Positions 7,801 to 11,490 of a DNA stretch of 11,490 nucleotides are shown here, piece by piece. The translations under genes were made by a program, and so were the position numbers. Source of the stretch: Clostridia bacterium (GTDB taxonomy: Bacteria; Bacillota_A; Clostridia; Oscillospirales; CAG-272); assembly GCA_017462445.1 (NCBI GenBank), contig JAFTRB010000132.1:1-11490 (forward strand), read 5' to 3'. Position 1 is the stretch's first letter. Every line of letters begins with the position of its first letter. The notes under the pieces were generated by a model that worked only from the letters and a program-made list of their open reading frames with translations, was not told the DNA's origin and searched no databases.

Positions 7801-9072
7801 ACTGCCAAGTCGGTATACGGTCTTGTTCCCCATGTGACAAGCTCCACAGGAAATTATAAGGCTGCCTTCAACGCAAATATCACTATCAAGGATTGCGTAC
7901 TTGATATGTCTGTGAATGTTCCAACAGGCTTCACTCTTCTCTATACCGAGGACACAAAGGGCTACTTTGGCGCAGATGTCAAGCTTGTCGGTGGCGAGCT
8001 TCTTCTCGGTGAGAACACAGGCTTCCTTCTTGCTGACAACACTGCAGGTATTACCTTCCTCCGTGGAGGGGATAACGAGTACACTGTATTCAAGCTAAAG
8101 GACGGTGTCAGCCTTCCTGCTACCACTCTTGCAACCGACCTTGGAGAGATGAGACTTGTAGCCTTGGGTAGTGATGACGGATACAAGCTATATCTGCTCC
8201 GTGATCTTGAGAAGCTTATAGCACCCAAGGCAAGCCTGACGCTTTACAGTGATTTTGATTACAACCTCTACATCCCTGTAAACAGCTTTATCACCTCCAT
8301 CACGGTTGGCGACACCGTCTATACCGAGCTTGATAAGCTGGAGGTAGTAGTTATCGGTGGCGAGTCCTACTACCGTATCACTCTTGACATCGGAATTAAG
8401 GCTGCAGCAGATACCTTCCGCCTGACCATTGCAACTATGGTTGATGAGGAGAGCGACTACGGCTACGAGCAGAACTGGACGCTCGGCGTTATTTCCTATG
8501 CGGAAAAGCTTCTTTCGGGCAGCTATACCGAGGTGGAAAAGGCGCTTGCTAAGGATATCCTTGCATACATCCGTGCGGCGTACATTTTTGACGGAAGCGA
8601 TGCAGAGGAGACCACCCGTGTTAAGAATTTGATTGATGAAATCATCGGCGCGGACTATGTAAGCGAGCCTGATGAGATAGGAGAAGCAGTAGAGAGCACA
8701 GGTGGACTTGACTCTGCGGCACTCTATCTTGATAACTCCCCCGCATTCATCTTCTTCCCCGAGCTTGATGAAAACGGCGAGCCTATTTACTCTCCCCAAA
8801 AATACAGCTTTGCGATAGGTAATACAACGCTTATTACCGAAGAGAGCGTAGTAAACGGTAAGGAGTGTATCCTGGTTTACACCTATGCTTATGCAATAAG
8901 CGAGAATGTGATCTACAGCATTGAGGGAACGGATATCGAGGGCGAATATAACCTCGCGGCCTATCTTGCATTTGCAGAGGGCGAGGGGGATGCAGAGCTT
9001 GTCGCACTTGTCAAGGCTCTGTGGAGATATTCAGACTCTGCCAAGGCGTACAGAGCCGAGGTAATTGGTTAA
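1882..9072 (+). CDS. Giant secreted multidomain protein: metallophosphoesterase-like, alpha/beta-hydrolase, Ig-like and beta-helix repeats
   Basis: A 2396-residue extracellular protein. The start is fixed by AGGAAGG (1868-1874) seven bases before the ATG. Residues 1-27 are a Sec signal peptide (KK-R, hydrophobic core, cut near VLAA). Residues about 45-330 are calcineurin-like phosphoesterase: GDTQ (53-56), GDICE (93-97), GN-SP-HD (125-130), THS (His206), SGHH (249-252). Residues about 345-845 include an alpha/beta-hydrolase with elbow GNSKGG (Ser697) and candidate Asp788 and His818, resembling carbohydrate esterases. Residues about 850-952 look like a Big_5-type Ig domain; 953-1257 are beta-sandwich, carbohydrate-binding-like. 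Three beta-helix repeats start near 1258, 1540 and 1824. Residues 2115-2396 form a C-terminal domain ending in a helix shared with the partial gene at 3-113. No LPXTG, SLH, dockerin or C-terminal membrane segment is seen. Substrate unknown; a decorated plant or host glycan is a guess. Confidence 0.9.
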   Translation: MKKTRLIMAMVLVCSLLLALGTVVLAAYEADSTWLAENPNPPTDYAYSIAVVGDTQTVLKKDLANGTTYLATLYDWIVANKEDKNIGYVLGLGDICENNTDAEWTYAKEQITKMDGELPYLLNRGNSPHDTVAQLNKYFASHESYTDSLVGYYTEGSVENVYTKVTLGSTKWLIFALDFGPKDGVISWAGDVIEANPDHRVIITTHSYLYTDGTTTDSQDSNAPTSGNTGEQMWDKLVSKYENIALVLSGHHPNTDIVRAQNVGFYGNTVTSMLINPQNFDAGKNGETGMVAMLYFNETGDEVSVEYISTVREQYLKEVNQFSLDLTPDGAIKNVGAMVDINSSLADKQLGPTMYLENDGYIGIPVQASLYYTGSDISTGVGGTPVIAYVVNTNTERVGTDSDVSIITSMLDRGYIVLVLDYLNNEKATTPDLDWSVQGIRGDIVSGVFFAHEESFPTGSYLESFVVPAGYDVSLGNVYWEIDKHSADGTLEYIVEVWNEDFRSVYANRIIKWVDENGERKATQNGYDGTSPVWLNADGSENAEGEYIKVKYTKAVEVTDCVKADGTPLDYNLYMNIIYPTNPVSAVPVMCLAGSGDHLASVAGNATRPQLNGFVFSGYAGVMYDHGYVPMARKEAYGEFSGSSSSAVTGDNVTYSITSYNDKKIHTAAMRFVRYLALSESDTYLFDSEAIGVYGNSKGGWMTFLGEEHPELLSEKRFFEGHHGETRYEAGKTTTVGIIDGGEEQPWLTYLGEAIDSGADLVNASCGLGYEHITENHAPTFITTNLQDSSYYDAQNHFINLCRVNNIPCLWLEVNVGHTLASGEDANWGVDSYEAFFTFANYYLRGDAVKVVYSSFSKEDTDIATDVRPVVKFSGAVSEEMVALITIVDAEGNEVNGEWTALYGNTEWSFTPDSALDLAETYTLTVPTDVKGDNGRAMAEAYTVSFTTKEELTHEVSHLATESGDYYYLTVGDDMPTAAKLILRFKVENNAANLVKIYPLTGFDSATPDSATVGETAIGACPLFGKGYYECDITDYVKSHDKGEIAAVLVKCEREAGTSTVFTSPLDSSLNASIGSVSYEFASDVEGIEGAGALKVLGFNTRNSSGTVDNVVYYSNPTAVLTVSNIVKTDVLDESDLGRSFNVSFRIYDTTSRRVQVYLRSATSQTNGIVDYGATRYNVTTKAGEWVDVSLDFVIHEPTFGTAGCIRKALVIEADTLGNAGTDYPLYIDSVESVETASEASLGEASLIREAAYVDPLMTPYGRIDEAYADETKHPLVIFTKVDGEWVFKASATALPTSYKSYGADTVVLFRTDYALSSSKYDLDSIGAGRSLTFDLGGNTLDITNGNRYNSLTSGAVNSITFNLINGSVYSNGMSSLTCIVGGNYANTVNLNYEDLKITLGESFGETSALIRHSQNKTATVTSVFNISFTDCDIDVSAINSDSLYVYRAGYSSSDGYDLNWYVNGGSFTPGDSLCKNNIITQKGGEIRFGEGKDGDYLELLLPEDTSITTAYTDEYGKDRYFAAVRVDGADYVHTLISLSTPYGDIPAEYASVLKYPFFPFYNGAAYPLADGKSYDLFTSTNLEVALRSKAGAVIIMRADYIVPSGTNAFGNASHHKDVTLDLMGFTLDGSAVTTGSGTLFAPSGATSTTADSKLTVKNGKIIVGKYLVSVVSNANATVDKTQGIYFENLEIDASYTSLMNYTSKSKTLNANIEFKDCSINSDTLTTVFRAGYSASDATQKVSLAVKGGKLNLGAFNQSKLVVVYSGSTVTFLTGSNGEMTTLNVPTGTAVSGTAYSGANGESLYLVEYANGEVYDEYRMESLVTKYGAIPYANSSRVDYPFHAFVVNGDGTYTYKTSNADFFKSGGMEYTLRSIANSVVLMRRDFTTSTEYTNLSNNPNTITIDLGGFTLTPGNMYGAIAAFGKHATTTNLTVKNGTILLDKYSFIVFGASTAGKTFNITLEDLTFALAEGATAKSVYGLVPHVTSSTGNYKAAFNANITIKDCVLDMSVNVPTGFTLLYTEDTKGYFGADVKLVGGELLLGENTGFLLADNTAGITFLRGGDNEYTVFKLKDGVSLPATTLATDLGEMRLVALGSDDGYKLYLLRDLEKLIAPKASLTLYSDFDYNLYIPVNSFITSITVGDTVYTELDKLEVVVIGGESYYRITLDIGIKAAADTFRLTIATMVDEESDYGYEQNWTLGVISYAEKLLSGSYTEVEKALAKDILAYIRAAYIFDGSDAEETTRVKNLIDEIIGADYVSEPDEIGEAVESTGGLDSAALYLDNSPAFIFFPELDENGEPIYSPQKYSFAIGNTTLITEESVVNGKECILVYTYAYAISENVIYSIEGTDIEGEYNLAAYLAFAEGEGDAELVALVKALWRYSDSAKAYRAEVIG
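5653..6498 (+). repeat. Beta-helix protein repeat 1 of 3 (about residues 1258-1539)
   Basis: Opens with TPYGRI and, in order, carries LFRTDY, the turn FDLGGNTLD, LINGSVYSN, FTDCDIDV, YRAGYSSSD and VNGGSFTPG. Each of these has a counterpart at the same relative place in the next two repeats. The G-N/F-TLD and NG-I/V motifs are typical of right-handed parallel beta-helix (pectate-lyase-like) rungs. No catalytic lyase triad is evident, so adhesion or glycan binding is as likely as catalysis. Confidence 0.75.
6499..7350 (+). repeat. Beta-helix protein repeat 2 of 3 (about residues 1540-1823)
   Basis: Opens with TPYGDIP and KYPFFPF, then VALRSKAGAVIIMRADY, LDLMGFTLDG, VKNGKIIVG, FKDCSINS, FRAGYSASD and VKGGKLNLG. 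The repeat period measured at the opening YG is 282 residues from repeat 1 and 284 to repeat 3. Divergence in both protein and DNA is considerable, so the triplication is old. Confidence 0.75.
7351..8223 (+). repeat. Beta-helix protein repeat 3 of 3 (about residues 1824-2114)
   Basis: Opens with TKYGAIP and DYPFHAF, then YTLRSIANSVVLMRRDF, IDLGGFTLT, VKNGTILLD, IKDCVLDM and LVGGELLLG. It is most similar to repeat 2 (for example LRS.A..V..MR.D and VKNG.I). It is directly followed at about residue 2115 by the C-terminal domain beginning KASLTLYSDFDYNLYIPV. Confidence 0.75.
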
Positions 9073-9085
9073 GGAGGTTAGAAAA

Positions 9086-9199
9086 ATGAAGGAATATACA
9101 TCTGCAACGGTTGATATTATTGCTTTGGATTCCCAAGATTTGATCGTAACCTCCCGGGGAGTTGAGTCCCCCGATGTCGATCTCGGCTACGGCTGGTAA
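9086..9199 (+). CDS. Short acidic peptide, Trp-terminated, copy 2 (37 aa)
   Basis: A 37-codon gene directly behind the giant gene. AAGGAGG (9071-9077) overlaps the giant gene's TAA, and the ATG follows after eight bases, exactly the geometry of copy 1. Residues 1-23 align without gaps to copy 1 (K2, Y4, acidic 10, I/V11, L14, D15, D18, I20, T22, S23). The tail SRGVESPDVDLGYGW is shorter and unrelated in order, but again Gly/Asp/Ser-rich and ending in Trp. Seven acidic against two basic residues; no Cys, signal peptide or membrane segment. It must be expressed from the giant protein's mRNA, being only 13 bases downstream. Not a family I can name; possibilities are a precursor peptide, a small chaperone or export partner of the large protein, or a signalling peptide. 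Confidence 0.82.
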   Translation: MKEYTSATVDIIALDSQDLIVTSRGVESPDVDLGYGW

Positions 9200-9274
9200 T
9201 TGCCAAATCCTTGTGAGAGGCTTCTCTGTGTGAGTGATTTTTGCACTGCGCACGGTGAGGTCGCCTCTCGGCAA
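9200..9274 (+). other. Strongly structured RNA segment behind peptide gene 2
   Basis: Directly after the stop codon, TTGCC (9200-9204) pairs with GGCAA (9270-9274) and GAGAGGC (9215-9221) with GCCTCTC (9263-9269), leaving a ten-base bulge. CTC (9224-9226) can pair with GAG (9257-9259). GTGTGAGTG (9228-9236) pairs with CACTGCGCAC (9244-9253, one bulged G, one G-U) around the loop ATTTTTG. This is a long interrupted hairpin without a U-tract. It may stabilise the 3' end, uncouple the peptide from the downstream gene, or be a small RNA; no known class recognised. Confidence 0.4.
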
Positions 9275-9291
9275 TAAAAGAATACTGAACG

Positions 9292-9330
9292 AAAGCAGGC
9301 ATACAGGTCTTCTGTGTGTCTGCTTTTTAT
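9292..9330 (+). terminator. Intrinsic terminator ending the giant gene / peptide operon
   Basis: A 15-bp stem AAAGCAGGCATACAG (9292-9306) with CTGTGTGTCTGCTTT (9312-9326), two G-U pairs, loop GTCTT, followed by a T-run (9324-9328). It separates the large protein and peptide unit from the promoter of the glycosidase gene. Confidence 0.88.
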
Positions 9331-9344
9331 ATGCAATCACTCTC

Positions 9345-9373
9345 TTGAAATTATTTATTGTGTGTGATATAAT
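9345..9373 (+). promoter_or_regulatory. Sigma-A promoter of the GH36-like gene
   Basis: TTGAAA (9345-9350), a 17-base spacer, and TATAAT (9368-9373) preceded by TGA, that is an extended -10. Transcription would start near 9380, leaving a leader of about 30 bases that contains the ribosome binding site GGAGGAG at 9399-9405. A nearly ideal housekeeping promoter, so the glycosidase has its own transcript. Confidence 0.88.
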
Positions 9374-9411
9374 TAGGACTACAGTAATTAAATTTTCCGG
9401 AGGAGAACAAA

Positions 9412-10692
9412 ATGAGAATTAAGTGTCAAGAGGAAAGAGTGTTCAGCTTTTCGGTAGAGCCGCCGCTTTACCTGCCATTTTATAATGTTTGGGGAGCGAA
9501 TACCTATTATAGATATGACCCCTTCAAGCTTAACCCCTTCACTATAAATTGCTCCAGCACCTCCGGCTCGCCCGTGGTGCTTGTCGGACAGGGGTTCTTT
9601 GGCTTTATGAATGAGATGGGTGGTGAGTTTGAGTATGACGGACTTGGCAGGCTTACTGTAAGATGCTATCCCGGTCAGGAGCTATATTACAACGAGAGCT
9701 GTAACCCCTATGAGGAATGGGAGAGGTACAATTCCCTGGTCCTTGATGGCTTTGAAAGGGTACCTGCTCAGCCGTTTTGGTCAGAGCTTGAATACTGCAC
9801 CTGGGTGGACCAGAAGCATAAGGCGGCAAAGCAGGGCTCAAAAAATATGCAGCTATGCATAACCGAGCAGTTTGTATATGACTATATGGCAAGGGTGAAA
9901 AAGCTTGGGCTTCCCGTGGGAAAGCTGACGATTGATGACGGCTGGGACACTCAATATGCCGCCGGTGGCAGCAGAATATACGGCAACTGGGAGATAGACC
10001 GAGAGAAGTTCCCGAATATGGAGAGGCTTGTCAAGGATATGACAAGGGAGGGCTTTATCCCCGGGCTTTGGTTTGCCCCCTTCACCTTCACTCCCGACTG
10101 CGAGTTGGCAAAGGCGCATCCTGAACTTATTGGAAGCACATATATAAGCAGCTCCGAGAGCGGACTGAAGTGGGTGTTTATCAAGCCCTCGCCCATTCTT
10201 GAGGACTATTACAGAAAAATATTCTCCTACTATATCGGTATGGGCTTCCGTAAGCTCAAGCTTGATATGGCCTACGGCAACAAGCGAGATATGAAGGAGC
10301 TGCTTAAGATTATGTATCGGGTTGTCAAGGAAATCGATCCCGCGGTTGAGGTAGAGTGCCACATACCCGATATTTTCGCATCCAAATATTGCGACACGCT
10401 CAGGATAAACGATGTGGTTTATGACGCCGAGGGCAAATGGCGCGGTGTAACGCTGGAGCACTACAAGGTCTGCAAGTATTCCTCGGGCGGTATGATACTC
10501 AATCTTGACCACCTGGGGGCAAACACGGCTGTGCCACCGGTTGACTTCTATCTTGCCCAGTCAAGGCTTATCCTTTCACTTGACGGAGGCTATCCCTGTG
10601 TATCGCTTCTGCCCGATGTCTTTGGCGAGGAGGCAGTGAAAGAATACACCGATGCCTTTTGGCAGTGGTACGAAAGAAATAAAAGCAAGTAA
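9412..10692 (+). CDS. Clan GH-D glycoside hydrolase, GH36/melibiase-like (putative alpha-galactosidase type)
   Basis: A 426-residue protein without signal peptide, so probably cytoplasmic and acting on imported oligosaccharides. After a short N-terminal part (about 1-145), a TIM barrel shows the clan D signatures: LTIDDGWD at 172-179, GNWEIDREKFPNM at 191-203, GLWFAPF at 218-224, and KLDMAYG at 283-289 with Asp285 as the expected nucleophile. The segment LRINDVVYD contains Asp334, a candidate acid/base where GH36 enzymes have their S-D-D strand. The protein is much shorter than typical GH36 alpha-galactosidases (about 700 residues), lacking the large N-terminal beta-sandwich, so substrate and even subfamily (GH36, GH27 or GH31-like) remain open. 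GGAGGAG precedes the ATG. It is transcribed alone, between two terminators. Confidence 0.8.
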   Translation: MRIKCQEERVFSFSVEPPLYLPFYNVWGANTYYRYDPFKLNPFTINCSSTSGSPVVLVGQGFFGFMNEMGGEFEYDGLGRLTVRCYPGQELYYNESCNPYEEWERYNSLVLDGFERVPAQPFWSELEYCTWVDQKHKAAKQGSKNMQLCITEQFVYDYMARVKKLGLPVGKLTIDDGWDTQYAAGGSRIYGNWEIDREKFPNMERLVKDMTREGFIPGLWFAPFTFTPDCELAKAHPELIGSTYISSSESGLKWVFIKPSPILEDYYRKIFSYYIGMGFRKLKLDMAYGNKRDMKELLKIMYRVVKEIDPAVEVECHIPDIFASKYCDTLRINDVVYDAEGKWRGVTLEHYKVCKYSSGGMILNLDHLGANTAVPPVDFYLAQSRLILSLDGGYPCVSLLPDVFGEEAVKEYTDAFWQWYERNKSK

Positions 10693-10701
10693 TAAAGCTA
10701 G

Positions 10702-10738
10702 AAAAAAGCTCTCTGCTGAATTTGCAGAGAGTTTTTTA
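10702..10738. terminator. Bidirectional intrinsic terminator between convergent genes
   Basis: CTCTCTGC (10709-10716) pairs with GCAGAGAG (10724-10731) around TGAATTT. It is flanked by AAAAAA (10702-10707) on the left and TTTTTT (10732-10737) on the right, so RNA from either strand ends in a U-run. It serves the glycosidase gene on the + strand and the convergent gene ending at 10784 on the minus strand. Confidence 0.92.
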
Positions 10739-10783
10739 TATTAAGTGGGCACCCGTGTTAAGAAAAGCGAGAGATTGGCAGGG

Positions 10784-11353
10784 TTACTCTATTTCCATAT
10801 CATAAAATCTGCAGGGGCCCTCGCAGCCGGTAATGCCAAGATGGAAGGACTCGAAGAGGTCATCGGCTCTTAAGCTGAAGAGCATATCATCGATAGAGAC
10901 GGTAATATAGCCTTTGTCAAGGCTTACCGAAACCCTGTGGAGCTGATTTTCTGTAACAGGGAAGCGGGCACTCAGGCGCTTGTGCCAGGCAACATCTCCG
11001 TTTTCCTCTCTCCACATTCTCCAGACATTTATTCCATTTTTATAGAGAACGATCTCGAAGAAGTTGCCATAGCGATATGCGCCGTCCTCGCACAAATCAA
11101 GCGACTCCGCCACAACAAACAGGGGCGCGGCATTTCCCGAAAAGGAGCAGTTAACGGTTATTTTCGTGCCGAGGGGATATTTGTCCCGACTTAACAGCGA
11201 AAGGTAGTCAAAGCCGTCCGGCATTTCTGCGTTAATGGCATTTTCGATGTAGCTGTCCCTCTGTACAAAGCGGTTGGTAAAGGGGAAGCGGTAGGTATAT
11301 GCGTGTGTAACAGCGCCCTCGTCCCAGGCATCCTTCTTAAAGCTGATATACAT
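10784..11353 (-). CDS. Concanavalin-A-like (LamG-type) beta-sandwich domain protein, cytoplasmic
   Basis: A 189-residue protein. I start it at the ATG at 11353, with GAGGTGA two bases before it; a GTG at 11359 lies inside that ribosome binding site. Composition is beta-rich, with alternating strands such as YPLGTKITVNCSF, FFEIVLYKNGINVWRMW, HRVSVSLDKGYITVSIDDM and FHLGITGCEGPCRFYDMEIE. This pattern (N-G-x-x-V-W, H-x-V-x-V-x-L, G-x-I-x-V-x-I-D) is that of single-domain lectin/glucanase folds and DUF1080-like proteins. There is no signal peptide and no obvious catalytic Glu pair, so glycan binding is an inference from fold style only. It is convergent with the GH36-like gene and downstream of the third small peptide gene on the same strand, with 37 bases between. 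Confidence 0.7.
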   Translation of the reverse strand: MYISFKKDAWDEGAVTHAYTYRFPFTNRFVQRDSYIENAINAEMPDGFDYLSLLSRDKYPLGTKITVNCSFSGNAAPLFVVAESLDLCEDGAYRYGNFFEIVLYKNGINVWRMWREENGDVAWHKRLSARFPVTENQLHRVSVSLDKGYITVSIDDMLFSLRADDLFESFHLGITGCEGPCRFYDMEIE

Positions 11354-11362
11354 ATTCACCTC

Positions 11363-11392
11363 AAAAGCTGTTGTTTGTTAATAGGGGCTTTT
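11363..11392 (-). promoter_or_regulatory. Inverted repeat between peptide gene 3 and the downstream gene
   Basis: On the minus strand AAAAGC (11392-11387), which overlaps the peptide stop codon, can pair with GCTTTT (11368-11363) around an 18-base loop. It ends just before the ribosome binding site GAGGTGA of the 10784-11353 gene. It has no T-run, so it is not a terminator. Weak; it might couple translation of the two genes or be chance. Confidence 0.3.
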
Positions 11393-11489
11393 ACCAATCG
11401 CCCTTGCTTCCTACGCTATAAGGAGCGAAGGGGGTATCGTTGCTGGTGGTGATTATATCCACGAGGGAAAGCTCCATAACCTCGGCGTG
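11391..11489 (-). CDS. Short acidic peptide, Trp-terminated, copy 3 (partial, N-terminus beyond window)
   Basis: The last 32 codons and TAA of a minus-strand reading frame that continues past the window end. The visible segment EVMELSLVDIITTS aligns gaplessly with residues 10-23 of the 42-residue peptide at 127-255 (acidic 10, V11, L14, D18, I20, T21, T22, S23). It is followed by a tail NDTPFAPYSVGSKGDW. The tail shares SKGD and the terminal Trp with copy 1 (DSKGDSDWAW). If the register holds, about seven N-terminal residues are missing. An internal ATG lies at 11477-11475, but starting there would remove half the conserved block. It precedes the beta-sandwich gene on the same strand with no terminator between, so the two may be co-transcribed. 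Function unknown, as for the other two copies. Confidence 0.72.
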   Translation of the reverse strand, partial: HAEVMELSLVDIITTSNDTPFAPYSVGSKGDW

Positions 11490-11490
11490 A

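Noticed and set aside
9011..9340. Minus-strand frames behind and across the second peptide gene
   Set aside because: They overlap the terminator and the peptide, have no ribosome binding site, and the + strand peptide is supported by homology to copies 1 and 3.
10937..11194. 85-codon + strand frame
   Set aside because: Antisense to the beta-sandwich protein gene, no ribosome binding site, shadow composition.

Overview
The window looks like chromosome of an anaerobic Firmicute of the class Clostridia, probably an uncultured gut Oscillospiraceae- or Christensenellales-like lineage. The reasons are the strong AGGAGG-type ribosome binding sites, the TTGACA/TATAAT promoters with extended -10 TG, the compact intrinsic terminators, and the style of very large secreted multidomain surface proteins built from beta-helix and Ig-like modules. 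The genus is a guess. The content is accessory glycan-related DNA, not core housekeeping genes.

Layout. At 3-113 is the 3' end of a + strand gene whose last residues resemble the C-terminus of the giant protein further on. It is followed after 13 bases by a 42-codon gene (127-255), then a 404-base gap with two intrinsic terminators. A minus-strand AraC-type regulator (660-1475) has a clear promoter at 1505-1534. The 1535-1881 gap carries heptamer tandem repeats and a duplicated GC-rich palindromic repeat. From 1882 to 9072 runs a 2396-residue secreted protein: signal peptide, metallophosphoesterase-like domain, alpha/beta-hydrolase, Ig-like domain, carbohydrate-binding-like region, three beta-helix repeats of about 284 residues, and a C-terminal domain. 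Its stop codon overlaps the ribosome binding site of a 37-codon gene (9086-9199). A structured segment, a terminator and a consensus promoter follow, then a cytoplasmic clan GH-D (GH36-like) glycosidase (9412-10692). A bidirectional terminator separates it from a convergent minus-strand gene for a concanavalin-A-like beta-sandwich protein (10784-11353), preceded on the same strand by a third small gene cut by the window end (11391-11489).

The most interesting point is that the three tiny genes (127-255, 9086-9199, and 11391-11489 on the minus strand) encode one peptide family. The two complete members align without gaps over residues 1-23 (K2, Y4, acidic 10, L14, D15, D18, I20, T22, S23). The visible part of the third fits the same register. 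All three then diverge into G/S/D/P-rich tails ending in Trp. Two of them sit immediately behind a gene whose product ends with the same Tyr/Ala-rich tail, in an identical stop/ribosome-binding-site arrangement. This looks like a repeated two-gene cassette of large secreted protein plus short acidic peptide, whose function I cannot assign.

Working model (inference): the AraC protein senses a sugar and may control the adjacent giant protein. The giant protein would act outside the cell on an ester- or phosphate-decorated glycan, and the GH36-like enzyme would process imported oligosaccharides.
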